Assembly: GCF_900186865.1 (NCBI RefSeq)
Contig: NZ_LT906480.1
Location: 4,234,001 to 4,298,000, forward strand
DNA from: Stenotrophomonas maltophilia
Lineage (GTDB): Bacteria > Pseudomonadota > Gammaproteobacteria > Xanthomonadales > Xanthomonadaceae
Reading direction: 5' to 3'
Length of the DNA stretch: 64,000 bases
Part shown: positions 44,666 to 54,142 of the stretch, piece after piece
Layout of the letters: the number at the start of each line of letters is the position of its first letter
Numbering within the stretch: the first letter of the stretch is position 1
Notes under the pieces: model-generated
What the model was told of the DNA's origin: nothing
Database searches by the model: none
What the model saw: the letters and a program-made list of their open reading frames with translations, nothing else
Translations under genes and position numbers: made by a program

Positions 44666-45427
44666 TTACAGCTTGTAGCCGGAGTGGATCGAAACGATGC
44701 CGCCGGTCAGGTTCTTGTAGTGGCAGCGCTCGAACCCGGCCTGCCCCATCATCGCCTTCAGTTCATCCTGCGGCGGGTGCTTGCGGATGCTCTCGGCCAG
44801 GTACTGGTAGCTGTCCGAGTCATTGGCGAACAGCTTGCCCAGCTTCGGCAGGATCTTGAACGAGTGGAAGTCGTAGATCGGCTTGAACCAGTCCGCGGTG
44901 ACTTCGGAGAACTCCAGCACGCGGGCCTGGCCGCCCACCTTCAGCACGCGGTACATCTCGCGCAGGCCAGCGTCCTTGTCGGTCACGTTGCGCAGGCCGA
45001 AGGCGATGGTGACCAGGTCGAAGCTGTTGTCCGGGAACGGCAGGGCCTCGGCATTGCACTGCACGTAGTCCAGGCCCAGCACCAGGCCGCGGTTGGTCAG
45101 GCGGTCACGGCCGACCGACAGCATGCCGGCGTTGATGTCGCCCAGCACCACCGAGCCCTCGGCGCCTACGCGCTCCTTCAGCAGGGCGGCGATGTCGCCG
45201 GTGCCGCCCGCCAGATCGAGCACGCGGTCGCCCGGCTTCACCTGCGCGGTGGCCACGTAGTAGCGCTTCCACGCCCGGTGCACGCCCAGGCTCATCAGGT
45301 CGTTCATCAGGTCGTAGTTGCGCGCGACCGAGGTGAACACCTGGCCGACCAGCTTCTGCTTGTCCTTGGCGGCGACGTCGCGGAACCCGAAATGGGTGGT
45401 ACCGGCTTTGTAGGGGGATTCGCTCAT
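44666..45427 (-). CDS. ubiE: Demethylmenaquinone/2-octaprenyl-6-methoxy-benzoquinol methyltransferase
   Basis: C-methyltransferase of ubiquinone (and menaquinone) synthesis, 253 residues from ATG 45427 (MSESPYKAGTTHFGF). VLDLAGGTGDIAALL is SAM motif I; ARNYDLMNDLMSLGVHR, IAFGLRNVTD and ESIRKHPPQDELKAMM are UbiE signatures. The usual C-terminal GGIVSIHSGYK is present. Confidence 0.96.
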   Translation of the reverse strand: MSESPYKAGTTHFGFRDVAAKDKQKLVGQVFTSVARNYDLMNDLMSLGVHRAWKRYYVATAQVKPGDRVLDLAGGTGDIAALLKERVGAEGSVVLGDINAGMLSVGRDRLTNRGLVLGLDYVQCNAEALPFPDNSFDLVTIAFGLRNVTDKDAGLREMYRVLKVGGQARVLEFSEVTADWFKPIYDFHSFKILPKLGKLFANDSDSYQYLAESIRKHPPQDELKAMMGQAGFERCHYKNLTGGIVSIHSGYKL

Positions 45428-45507
45428 GGCCCCGATTATCGCACCGCCGGGGGCCAGCGGCACCCCCTGCCCGTATCATGGCGGGCCACGACTTACCGGA
45501 GCCCCGC

Positions 45508-45960
45508 ATGATCACCACGCCCGACTACCAGGCCCTGCTGCAGACCGCCATCGCCGAAGCCCGCCAGGGCCTGGCCGAGGGCGGCGTGCCGATCGGCGCG
45601 GCCCTGTACCACAACGACGGCCGCCTGCTTGGCTGCGGCCACAACCGCCGCGTGCAGGAAGGCGACCCGTCGGTGCACGGCGAGACCGATGCGTTCCGCA
45701 AGGCCGGCCGCCAGCGCCGTTACCAGGACACGATCATGGTCACCACCCTGGCACCGTGCTGGTACTGCTCGGGCCTGGTGCGCCAGTTCAACATCGGCAC
45801 CGTGGTGGTGGGCGAATCGCGCACCTTCCAGGGCGGCATCGACTGGTTGCGGGAAAATGGCGTCAACGTGATCGACCTGGACAGCCAGGAATGCGTGGAC
45901 CTGCTGGGCGGCTTCATTGCGCAGCACCCGGAGATCTGGAATGAAGACATCGGTGAATGA
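45508..45960 (+). CDS. Zinc-dependent cytosine deaminase of the yeast (Fcy1) type
   Basis: 150-residue CDA-fold deaminase from ATG 45508 (MITTPDYQALL), with CCGGAG upstream. Zinc ligands and catalytic Glu are in SVHGETDAFRKAG (HGE) and LAPCWYCSGLV (PCxxC). GGVPIGAALYHNDGRLLGCGHN and the terminal EIWNEDIGE closely recall fungal cytosine deaminase rather than bacterial CodA (a TIM-barrel amidohydrolase) or the tRNA deaminase TadA. Expected reaction: cytosine to uracil. Substrate inferred from these motifs. Confidence 0.85.
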   Translation: MITTPDYQALLQTAIAEARQGLAEGGVPIGAALYHNDGRLLGCGHNRRVQEGDPSVHGETDAFRKAGRQRRYQDTIMVTTLAPCWYCSGLVRQFNIGTVVVGESRTFQGGIDWLRENGVNVIDLDSQECVDLLGGFIAQHPEIWNEDIGE

Positions 45961-46158
45961 TCACCACGCAGTGTCCTGTTGAACCCGTTTAATGAACGCT
46001 TCAGTGCCGGCACGCCCTAGTGCCGGCAGCGTTTGCGGCCATTGCCGTGAACCAGTGCACAGTCAGCTGCGCAACGTGCACACGCTGCGATAACACCCCG
46101 CCCGGCTGCCGCGCCTAGGGTGGGGTTACCGGGACTTCTTTCCCCGGCGGAGCCAGCC

Positions 46159-46419
46159 ATGTGCGCGCACGCCGTACGACCTGCACCAGACTCGATCCTC
46201 GACCCGATCCGCGAACGCCTGCAGCGGCAATATGCACTGCACCGGCGCGGCGCGTTGTTCTGGACCGCCTACCAGCGCATGCAACTGGAGCTGGTCCGTC
46301 GCCATCCGCTCGACCACGAGCGCCTGTGCAACGCGATGGCCACCCTGGCCGAAGATCTCGGTGCCGTCGAGCACGCGCAGTTGATTGGACATGCCAACGC
46401 CAGCTCCACATCGTGCTGA
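46159..46419 (+). CDS. Small protein of unknown function
   Basis: 86 residues from ATG 46159 (MCAHAVRPAPDS), with GGCGGAG upstream. Mostly helical and basic: RERLQRQYALHRRGALFW then MQLELVRRHPLDHERLC. No signal or membrane segment. I do not recognise it. It is followed by another small gene in the same direction. The 198-bp gap before it (45961-46158) has only a TGCCGGCAC/GTGCCGGCA hairpin near 46003-46029. Confidence 0.5.
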   Translation: MCAHAVRPAPDSILDPIRERLQRQYALHRRGALFWTAYQRMQLELVRRHPLDHERLCNAMATLAEDLGAVEHAQLIGHANASSTSC

Positions 46420-46494
46420 CGCGGCATGCACCGCCACATACGCCACACTCCGATGAACCCCCACTCCCTTTCCACTCAACCGAACTGGATTGTC

Positions 46495-46830
46495 ATGCAC
46501 GCTGAAGTCCCCACCATTCCTCCGGTCATCAACGTTGACGCCGAGCTGGATCACTGGCGCCGCCAACATGCCGAAGGCGCACTGCCGCACAACTCGTTCG
46601 GCTCGTACGTGCCGTGGATCAAGTTTGCCTGCGATTCGCTGATCACCCAGCCGCGCGCCAGCGAGGCCGAACGTGACGAGATGTTCCAGACCCAGTACGC
46701 CCTGCAGATCATGCCGCGACTGAGTGAAGCCCAGGCCCGCGAATTCGTCGACCGTTGCTGGCAGCACGTCTACCAGAGCAGTCCGGTGCGCAGCCTGCAG
46801 GCACCGCGGCTGCAGCGCATGCGCGCCTGA
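46495..46830 (+). CDS. Small protein of unknown function
   Basis: 111 residues from ATG 46495 (MHAEVPTIPPVI); in-frame ATGs at 46426 and 46453 are possible but the added residues look non-coding. Helical, with HWRRQHAEGALPHNSFGSYV and a central FACDSLITQPRASEAER. The body has codon use like its neighbours. Family not recognised; it resembles small stress-type proteins only in size. Lies between another small gene and the PF04120-like gene. Confidence 0.6.
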   Translation: MHAEVPTIPPVINVDAELDHWRRQHAEGALPHNSFGSYVPWIKFACDSLITQPRASEAERDEMFQTQYALQIMPRLSEAQAREFVDRCWQHVYQSSPVRSLQAPRLQRMRA

Positions 46831-46897
46831 CCGCCGCTGCACGGCGCCTGCACGGGCCACTGCCGATCATCCTCGTCACCTGAGTGGGACGACGACG

Positions 46898-47320
46898 ATG
46901 AAAGTACGAAACCTGTTCAATACGATCGCCAAGAAGGCCGCGGCCGCCACCGGCTCACCGTGGACCTTCCTGGCTGCAGTAGCGATCGTGGTGATCTGGG
47001 GCATCAGTGGCCCGGTGTTCGGTTTCAACGACACCTGGCAGCTGGTGATCAACACCGGCACCACCATCATCACCTTCCTGATGGTGTTCCTGATCCAGCA
47101 CACGCAGAACGCGGACACCGCCGCGATGCAGATCAAGCTGGACGAGCTGATCCGGGCGACGGCCGAAGCCAACAACGAACTGTTGGATCTGGAAGAACTG
47201 GACGAAGCGCGCCTGGAAGAGATCCGCGCCGAGTACGAGCAGATGGCGCGCGAAGCCGGCGATGCGCTCGCGCGCGTTCGCGCCTGCCATGCAGCGCGGC
47301 GCGACGATGAAGCGGTGTAG
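46898..47320 (+). CDS. Low-affinity iron permease family membrane protein
   Basis: 140 residues from ATG 46898, starting MKVRNLFNTIAKKAAAATGS. Two membrane helices (WTFLAAVAIVVIWGISGPVFGF and the TTIITFLMVFLIQHTQNAD region) match the small bacterial PF04120 family named after yeast Fet4. An acidic helical tail follows (ELLDLEELDEARLEEIRAEY). Iron transport has not been shown for such short members; treat function as unknown. Confidence 0.8.
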   Translation: MKVRNLFNTIAKKAAAATGSPWTFLAAVAIVVIWGISGPVFGFNDTWQLVINTGTTIITFLMVFLIQHTQNADTAAMQIKLDELIRATAEANNELLDLEELDEARLEEIRAEYEQMAREAGDALARVRACHAARRDDEAV

Positions 47321-47338
47321 CAGGTCCTGAAATGACAA

Positions 47339-47399
47339 TGCCGGCCAGCGGCCGGCACTACCATCGATCATCAAGGTAGAGCCGGCCGCTGGCCAGCTG
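47339..47399. repeat. Inverted SMAG pair between convergent genes
   Basis: A TGCCGGCCAGC...CACTAC element (47339-47361) faces a GTAGAGCCGGCC element (47376-47399) just beyond the smeF stop. It could form a bidirectional 3'-end hairpin. Confidence 0.8.
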
Positions 47400-47403
47400 T
47401 CCT

Positions 47404-48789
47404 TCAGCTGCGCTCGTGCCAGCCACCGCCCATCACCTTGTACAGGGTGATGCGGTTGGCCTGCTGCGCCAGCTGCGCCTGCAGCTGGGTCTGTTGTGCG
47501 TTGTAGGCCGTACGCCGCGCATCCAGCAGGGTCACGAAGCTGTCCAGGCCCGCGTCGTAGCGCGCCTGCGACAGGCGGTTGGCCTGTTCGGCCGCTTCCA
47601 CCAGGCGCTGCTGTGAACTCACCTGCTCGTCCAGGCTGACATTCAACGCCAGCGCATCGGCGGTTTCGCGGAAGCCCACCTGGATCGACTTCTCGTACTG
47701 CGCCAGAGCGATATCACGATCCGCGTTGGCGATGGCCAGGTTGGCGCGCAGCTTGCCGCCCTGGAAGATCGGCAGCGTGATCTTCGGCAGGAAGCTCCAC
47801 ACGCGCGTACCGCTGTCGAACAGGTTGGACAGTTCGCTCGAACCACTGCCGATGCTGCCGGTCAGCGAGATGCTCGGGAAGAACGCCGCGCGTGCCGCAC
47901 CGATATTGGCGTTGGCCGCCAGCAGCTGGTGTTCGGCGGCCATGATGTCCGGGCGCTGCAGCAGCACGTCGCTGGGCAGGCCGGCCGGCGGCGGTGCCAG
48001 TGCAAGCAGCTGCGGCTCGATGCTGTCCGGCAGCAGCGCCGGATCCAGCTGGCCACCGGCCAGCAGCGCCAGCGCGTTGCGGTCCTGGGCCAGCTGGCCA
48101 CGCAGGCGTGCGGCGTCCGTACGCGCGGTCTCGACCAGGGTACGGGTCTGGGTCAGCTCCAGCGCCGAACTGCCACCACGTTCGTGGCGGGCCTCGGCCA
48201 GGCGCAGCGAATCCTCGTAGGTCTTCAGCGTGGCATCGGCGATCTTCAGCCGCTGCGCGTCGGCACCGTAGGTCAGCCATGCGGTGGCCGTCTCGGCCAC
48301 CAGGCTCAACTGCGCGTTGCGGCGGTTGGCGGCGACGGCGAAGTACTGCTGCAGCGCGGCTTCACTGAGATTGCGCACGCGGCCGAACAGATCCAGCTCG
48401 AACTCGGCCACGCCGACACCGGCGGTGAACTGTTCGTTGACACCGGCGTCGGTGCCCTGGCGCTGCATCTGGCCGGTAACGGCCACGCCGGGCACGCGAT
48501 CAGCGCGCTGCACACGGTACTGGCCGCGCGCGCGCTCAACGTTGAGCACGGCCACGCGCAGATCGCGGTTGTTCTGCAGCGACTGGTCGATCACCTGCTG
48601 CAGGCGCGCATCGGTGAAGAAGTCGCGCCAGCCGACGGCGGCGACATCGGCCACCTCGCCCTGCGCGGCCTCGGCCGGCCACTGCGCCGGGATCGCCGGG
48701 GCGACAGCGGTGTTCTTCGGCACCAGGGTGGAGCAGCCGGCGAGCGCGAGCACAGCGGCAATGGAAAGGAACAGGGATGCACTTTTCAT
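47404..48789 (-). CDS. smeF: Outer-membrane factor of the SmeDEF multidrug efflux pump
   Basis: TolC/OprM-family channel lipoprotein. From ATG 48789 it is 461 residues; an ATG 15 nt upstream (MEVIP) gives 466. GGAAG lies 8 nt before 48789. The lipobox is LALAGCST. The two OEP repeats are present: QQVIDQSLQNNRDLRVAVLN, VAEFELDLFGRVRN, LLQRPDIMAAEHQLLAANANIGAARAAFFP, and SLTGSIGSGSSELSNLF. Third gene of the smeDEF operon, 107 bp after smeE with a SMAG between. Intact here, unlike smeE. Confidence 0.93.
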   Translation of the reverse strand: MKSASLFLSIAAVLALAGCSTLVPKNTAVAPAIPAQWPAEAAQGEVADVAAVGWRDFFTDARLQQVIDQSLQNNRDLRVAVLNVERARGQYRVQRADRVPGVAVTGQMQRQGTDAGVNEQFTAGVGVAEFELDLFGRVRNLSEAALQQYFAVAANRRNAQLSLVAETATAWLTYGADAQRLKIADATLKTYEDSLRLAEARHERGGSSALELTQTRTLVETARTDAARLRGQLAQDRNALALLAGGQLDPALLPDSIEPQLLALAPPPAGLPSDVLLQRPDIMAAEHQLLAANANIGAARAAFFPSISLTGSIGSGSSELSNLFDSGTRVWSFLPKITLPIFQGGKLRANLAIANADRDIALAQYEKSIQVGFRETADALALNVSLDEQVSSQQRLVEAAEQANRLSQARYDAGLDSFVTLLDARRTAYNAQQTQLQAQLAQQANRITLYKVMGGGWHERS

Positions 48790-48830
48790 GGGAATGACTT
48801 CCATCGGTACTGCCGGATGGCAGGAGGTCA

Positions 48831-48853
48831 TGCCGGCCAGCGGCCGGCACTAC
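48831..48853. repeat. SMAG in the smeE-smeF gap
   Basis: TGCCGGCCAGC with its inverse and a CACTAC end, located 42 nt upstream of the smeF ATG inside the operon. Such a hairpin could alter relative smeE/smeF mRNA levels. Confidence 0.82.
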
Positions 48854-48896
48854 CGTTTCGACAACGCCAGCCTGAGGCCGGCATGACCGCTACAGG

Positions 48897-51800
48897 TCAC
48901 GTCGTGGATTTGCGCTTGAACACGCGCTGGACCACCACGAAGAACAGCGGCACGAAGAACACGCCGAGCACGGTGCCGACGATCATGCCGCCGAGCACGC
49001 CGGTGCCGATCGCCTGCTTGGCGCCCGAACCGGCACCGGTGGAGATCGCCAGCGGTACCACGCCCATGCCGAAGGCCAGCGAGGTCATCACGATCGGACG
49101 CAGGCGGTCGCGCACGGCATGCATGATCGATTCGATCAGGCCTGCGCCCTTCTCCAGGTTCTCTTTGGCGAACTCCACGATCAGGATCGCGTTCTTGCTG
49201 GTCAGGCCCACCGTGGTCAGCATCGCCACCTGGAAGTAGATATCGCGTTCCAGGCCCTTGAAGGTATTGGCCAGCACCGCGCCGAGGATGCCCAGCGGGG
49301 CCGCCAGCAGCACTGCGGTCGGCACGCTCCAGCTTTCGTACATCGCGGCCAGGCACAGGAATACGATCATCAGCGAGAGCGTGTACAGCAGTGGCGTCTG
49401 CGAGCCAGCCTGGCGCTCCTGGTACGACATCGCCGTCCATTCGATGCCGAAGCCCGCCGGCAGCTGCTTGGCCAGCTGTTCGATCTCGGCCATGGCATCA
49501 CCGGAGGCGACACCCGGGGCCGGTTCGCCCTGGATTTCCATGGCCGACACACCTTTGTAGCGTTCCAGGCGCGGCGAACCGTAATCCCAGTGCTTGGTGG
49601 CGAAGGCACTGAACGGCACCATTTCACCCTTGTCGTTCTTCACGGACCAGAGATCGAAGTCCTCCGGCACCATGCGGAACGGCTGGTCGGCCTGCACGAA
49701 CACACGCTTGACGCGGCCACGATCGACGAAGTCGTCGATGTACGAGCTGCCCCACGCGGCGGCCAGCGTGCCGTTGATCTGGTCGATCGACAGCCCCAGC
49801 GAGGTCGCCTTGGCCGCGTCGATGTCGATGCGGAACTGCGGCGTGTCCTCCTGGCCGTTCGGGCGCACGTTGGCCAGCTTCTTGCTGCCGGCGGCGAGGC
49901 CGAGCAGCTGGTTGCGCGCGGCCACCAGCGCCTCGTGGCCCTGGCCGCTGTTGTCCTTCAGGAAGAAGGTATAGCCCGAGGCGGTGCCCAGTTCCGGGAT
50001 GGCCGGCGGCGGGAAGGCGAAGATGAAGGCATCCTTGATCTGGCCCAGGGCCGCCATCGCGCGTCCGGTGATCGGCATCACGCCATTGTTGGCGTCACGC
50101 TCGCTCCAGTCCTTCAGCTTGACGAATGCCATGCCGGCGTTCTGGCCCATGCCGGCGAAGCTGAAGCCCTGCACCGAGAACACCGAGTCCACCGCATCCT
50201 TCTCGTTCTGCAGGAAGTGGTTTTCCAGTGCCGCGATCGATTCCAGCGTACGTTCCTGGGTGGCACCCACCGGGGCCTGCACCAGCGCCATCAACACGCC
50301 CTGGTCTTCGTTGGGCAGGAATGAGCTGGGCAGGCGCACGAACAACACGCCCATCAGCACGAACAGCGCCGCGACGATGCCCATGAAGCGCCACGGGCGA
50401 TGGATGATGCCGCGCACGCCACGCTGGTAGCTTTCGCTGGTGCGGTCGAATCCACGGTTGAAGCCATTGAAGAAGCGACCGGCCAGGCCGCGGTGGGCGA
50501 CGTGGTGCTCACCCTTCTTCAGCGGCTTGAGCATGGTCGCGCACAGCGCCGGGGTCAGCACGATCGCGACCAGCACCGACAATGCCATCGCCGAGACGAT
50601 CGTGGCCGAGAACTGGCGGTAGATCACGCCGGTGGAGCCACTCATGAAGGCCATCGGCACGAACACCGCCGACAGCACCAGGCCGATGCCCACCAGCGCG
50701 CCGGTGATCTGGCCCATCGACTTGCGGGTCGCCTCGAGCGGCGACAGTCCTTCCTCGGACATGATGCGCTCGACGTTCTCAACCACCACGATGGCATCGT
50801 CCACCAGCAGGCCGATCGCAAGCACCATCGCGAACATGGTCAGCATGTTCACCGAGAAGCCGAGCATGGCCAGCACGCCGAAGGTACCCAGCAGCACCAC
50901 CGGCACGGCGATGGTCGGGATCAGGGTGGCGCGGAAGTTCTGCAGGAACAGGTACATCACCACGAACACCAGCACGATCGCTTCGATCAGGGTCTGCACC
51001 ACGCCCTTGATCGAAACGCGCACGAACGGGGTGGTGTCGTACGGAACCTCGGCCTTCAGCCCGGCCGGGAAGAAGCTCTTCATGTCTTCCAGCGCAGCAT
51101 TCACGCCGGCGGCGGTATCCAGCGCGTTGGCGCCGGTGGCCAGGGTCACCGCCAGGCCGCTGGCCGGCTGGCCGTTGTAGCGGGTGACGAAGTCGTAGGA
51201 CTCGGCACCCAGCTCGACGCGGGGCGACATCCCCCAGGCGCAGCTCGGCACCGTCCTGCGCACCGCGCACGATGATGTTGCGGAACTGTTCCGGGGTCTG
51301 CAGGCGCGACTGCGCGTTGATGGTGGCGTTGAGCTGCTGGCCCTTGATCGACGGTGCACCGCCAAGCTGGCCGATGGCCACCTGCGCGTTCTGTGCCTTG
51401 ATCGCTGCGGTCACTTCCGCAACCGACAGGCCATAGGTATGCAGCTTGTTCGGATCCAGCCAGATGCGCATGGCGTACTTGCCACCGAACACCTGGATGT
51501 TGCCCACGCCCGGCACGCGGCTCAGGCGATCGACGACATTGGAACCGACGTAGTCGGCGATGTCGTTGGCATCCATGCTGCCGTTCTCGGACACGAACGC
51601 GATGACGTTCAGGAAGCCCGAGCTGGACTTGGCCACGTTGATGCCCTGCCGCTGAACTTCCTGCGGCAGCAGCGGCATGGCCAGCTGCAGCTTGTTCTGC
51701 ACCTGCACCTGGGCGATGTCCGGGTTGGTGCCGCTCTCGAAGGTCAGGGTGATGGTGGCCTGGCCGTTGGACGAGCTGTTGGAGGAGAAGTAGATCAGGC

Positions 51801-52020
51801 CATCAAGGCCCTTCATGTTCTGCTCGATGATCTGCGTCACCGAGTCCTCGACCACCTTGGCCGATGCACCCGGGTAGGTGGCGCTGATTTCCACCGCCGG
51901 CGGTGCGACGTTGGGGTACATCGAGACCGGCAGCTTGAACAGGGCCAGGCCGCCGGCGAGCATGATGATGATGGCGATCACCCACGCGAAGATGGGTCGA
52001 TCGATGAAAAAGCGTGCCAT
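48897..52020 (-). pseudogene. smeE: SmeE RND multidrug efflux transporter, frameshifted
   Basis: AcrB-type proton-driven inner-membrane pump. Reading from ATG 52020 ([14 protein letters not shown]) the frame is canonical to AELRLGDVA, then turns to PRRAGC at a run of four G (plus strand 51221-51224) where the family has LGDVARVELG. One base fewer restores [16 protein letters not shown] and the rest, through [28 protein letters not shown] [12 protein letters not shown] and [12 protein letters not shown], to the stop at 48897. The corrected protein would have about 1040 residues, full length. As given, the first frame ends at 50779 and the pump would be inactive. Either a true mutation or a sequence error. 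Confidence 0.9.
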
Positions 52021-52032
52021 GGGGTTCTCCGC

Positions 52033-53217
52033 TTACTTCGCGTCGCCGGCCGGGGCGGCAGGCTGGGCGGCCGCTGCCGGCTTGGCCGGAGCAGCGCCCT
52101 TCTCGGTGGCCTTGACCGGCATGCCGGGGCCGATCTTCTGCAGGCCTTCGACGATGACCTTGTCGCCGGCCTTCAGACCGTCCTCGACCAGCCACTTGTC
52201 GCCGACCGTGCGGCTGACCTTGACCGGGCGCACTTCGACCTTGTTGTCCTTGCCGACCACCATCGCGGTGGTGTCGCCCTTCGGATCGCGGGCGATGCCC
52301 TGCATCGGTACCAGCACCGCATCGCTGCGCACGCCGCCGCCGATCACCGCGCGCACGTAGGTGCCCGGCATCAGCAGGCCGTCCGGGTTGTCCACCTTCA
52401 CGCGCAGGCCGAAGCTGCCGGTGGCTGGATCGACGCTCACTTCAGAGAACTCCAGCGTGCCCTTGTGCTCGAAGGTGCTGCCGTCTTCCATCAGGATGCT
52501 GACCGGCAGCGTCTGGTTGTCCTGCAGGCGGCCGGCAGCCAGTTCGCGGCGCAGCTGCAGCAGCTCGGCCGAGGACTGGGTCAGATCGACGTAGATCGGG
52601 TCCAGCTGCTGCACGGTGGCCAGTGCATTGGCCTGGCCGGCGCTGACCAGCGCACCCTGGGTAACGCTGGACTTGCCGATGCGGCCGCTGATCGGCGCGG
52701 TGATGCGGGCATAGCCGAGGGTGACGTTGGCCGCGTCCAGCGAGGCCCTGGCGGCACCGACATCGGCCTCGGCCTGCTTCTGCGCGGCCACGGCGTTTTC
52801 CAGATCCTGCTGGCTGACCGCGTCGACCTTGGCCAGCTCGGTGATGCGCTTGGCGCTCAGGCGCGCGGCGTTGGCCGTGGCTTCGGCGCGGGCCAGCTGG
52901 GCGCGGGCGCTGTTGGCCTGGGCGCGGTAGCTGGCGTCCTCGATCTGGTAGAGCGGCTCGCCGGCCTTGACCATGCCGCCTTCGGTGAACAGGCGCTTGG
53001 CAACGATGCCGTTGACCTGCGGGCGCACTTCGGCGACCAGGAAGGCGTTGGTACGGCCCGGCAGTTCGCGGGTCAGGCCCACGGTCTCGGACTTCAGCGT
53101 GACCACGGTGACGTCACCCGGGCCCTGCTCGGGGGCCTGGGGTTGGCCGCCGCAGGCAGCCACGGCTGCGGCGATGGCCAGCGACAGTGCAAAGGGTCGG
53201 ATTCGGCTCAGCAACAT
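52033..53217 (-). CDS. smeD: Periplasmic adaptor (MFP) of the SmeDEF efflux pump
   Basis: AcrA/MexA-type membrane fusion lipoprotein, 394 residues from ATG 53217 (MLLSRIRPFAL); a frame extends upstream without good start context. The lipobox is AAVAACGG (Cys22). The barrel-lipoyl parts include RTNAFLVAEVRPQVNGIV and YARITAPISGRIGKS, and the helical hairpin AQLARAEATANAARL. A Lys/Ala/Pro-rich tail ends it. First gene of smeDEF, 12 bp before smeE, divergent from the repressor smeT. Confidence 0.94.
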   Translation of the reverse strand: MLLSRIRPFALSLAIAAAVAACGGQPQAPEQGPGDVTVVTLKSETVGLTRELPGRTNAFLVAEVRPQVNGIVAKRLFTEGGMVKAGEPLYQIEDASYRAQANSARAQLARAEATANAARLSAKRITELAKVDAVSQQDLENAVAAQKQAEADVGAARASLDAANVTLGYARITAPISGRIGKSSVTQGALVSAGQANALATVQQLDPIYVDLTQSSAELLQLRRELAAGRLQDNQTLPVSILMEDGSTFEHKGTLEFSEVSVDPATGSFGLRVKVDNPDGLLMPGTYVRAVIGGGVRSDAVLVPMQGIARDPKGDTTAMVVGKDNKVEVRPVKVSRTVGDKWLVEDGLKAGDKVIVEGLQKIGPGMPVKATEKGAAPAKPAAAAQPAAPAGDAK

Positions 53218-53374
53218 GACGGAAAGGCTCTTGAAGGAAAGGATCTCAGCCGGCGCTGATACGGCGGACCCTTCGACCGGTAAAGGTGAAGACCGTGAGA
53301 ACAGCGCCCACCCGGGTGGAGCGGGAGCCGGACCGGCCTGCCACGCACACGACGGGAATGATGGGAGCGAAATA

Positions 53375-53394
53375 TACATACATGCTTGTTTGTA
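53375..53394. promoter_or_regulatory. SmeT operator in the smeT-smeD intergenic region
   Basis: TACATACATGCTTGTTTGTA is a 20-bp pseudopalindrome matching its reverse complement at 16 positions, in the only AT-rich patch of the 220-bp divergent gap. SmeT is known to bind one site overlapping the promoters of smeT and smeDEF; this is the obvious candidate. The mapping to the published site is from memory. Confidence 0.75.
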
Positions 53395-53437
53395 AACCGG
53401 TACAATTCAGCCACGTTTCACCCGCACTCGTACCTAC

Positions 53438-54097
53438 ATGGCCCGCAAGACCAAAGAGGAGACCCAGGCAACCCGGGAAGGCATCCTTGACGCCGCCGAA
53501 GCCTGCTTCCATGAACACGGCGTGGCCCGTACCACGCTGGAGATGATCGGCGCCCGCGCCGGCTATACCCGTGGCGCGGTCTACTGGCACTTCAAGAACA
53601 AGAGCGAGGTGCTGGCCGCGATCGTCGAACGGGTGCACCTGCCCTTCATGCAGGAACTGGAGCGCACCTCCACCGACCAGCGCGACACCCCCGTGCACGA
53701 CCTGCGCGCGGTGATGATCCACTCCTTCATCGAGCTGTCCGAAGACGAGCGCCTGCGCAAGACCATGGAGATCATGCTGCGCAGCGATGCCTCGGCCGAC
53801 ACCAGGGTGCTGACCGAAATGCAGCAGGCCGGATTCCGCGATGCGCTGGACCGGATGGAGCGTGCCCTGCGCCGCGCCCGCGATCTGGGCCAGCTGCGCG
53901 AAGGCGCCGACCCCAAGATTGCCGCGCGCATGCTGCATGCCACCGTGCTGGGCGTGCTGCACGGGGCGATGGTCGAACCGGACCTGATGGACCTCAAGCG
54001 CGACGGCATGCTCGCACTGGACATGACCCTGGCCGCTTACGTGAAGGACGGCGTGTTCGTGCCGGGCACTGTGCCCGAGCCGCTGCCCGAAGCGTGA
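53438..54097 (+). CDS. smeT: TetR-family repressor of smeDEF
   Basis: 219-residue repressor that represses smeDEF and itself, released by drugs such as triclosan in known strains. N-terminal HTH: GILDAAEACFHEHGVARTTL, MIGARAGYTRGAVYWHFKNK. The C-terminal ligand domain resembles AcrR/TtgR (HDLRAVMIHSFIELSEDERL). No truncation or obvious substitution was noticed, so derepression from smeT loss is not indicated by the frame. Confidence 0.94.
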   Translation: MARKTKEETQATREGILDAAEACFHEHGVARTTLEMIGARAGYTRGAVYWHFKNKSEVLAAIVERVHLPFMQELERTSTDQRDTPVHDLRAVMIHSFIELSEDERLRKTMEIMLRSDASADTRVLTEMQQAGFRDALDRMERALRRARDLGQLREGADPKIAARMLHATVLGVLHGAMVEPDLMDLKRDGMLALDMTLAAYVKDGVFVPGTVPEPLPEA

Positions 54098-54142
54098 GTG
54101 GCGCTGCTGCCGCCACCGCCGCGCCCATCTGAGGACAGCCCC

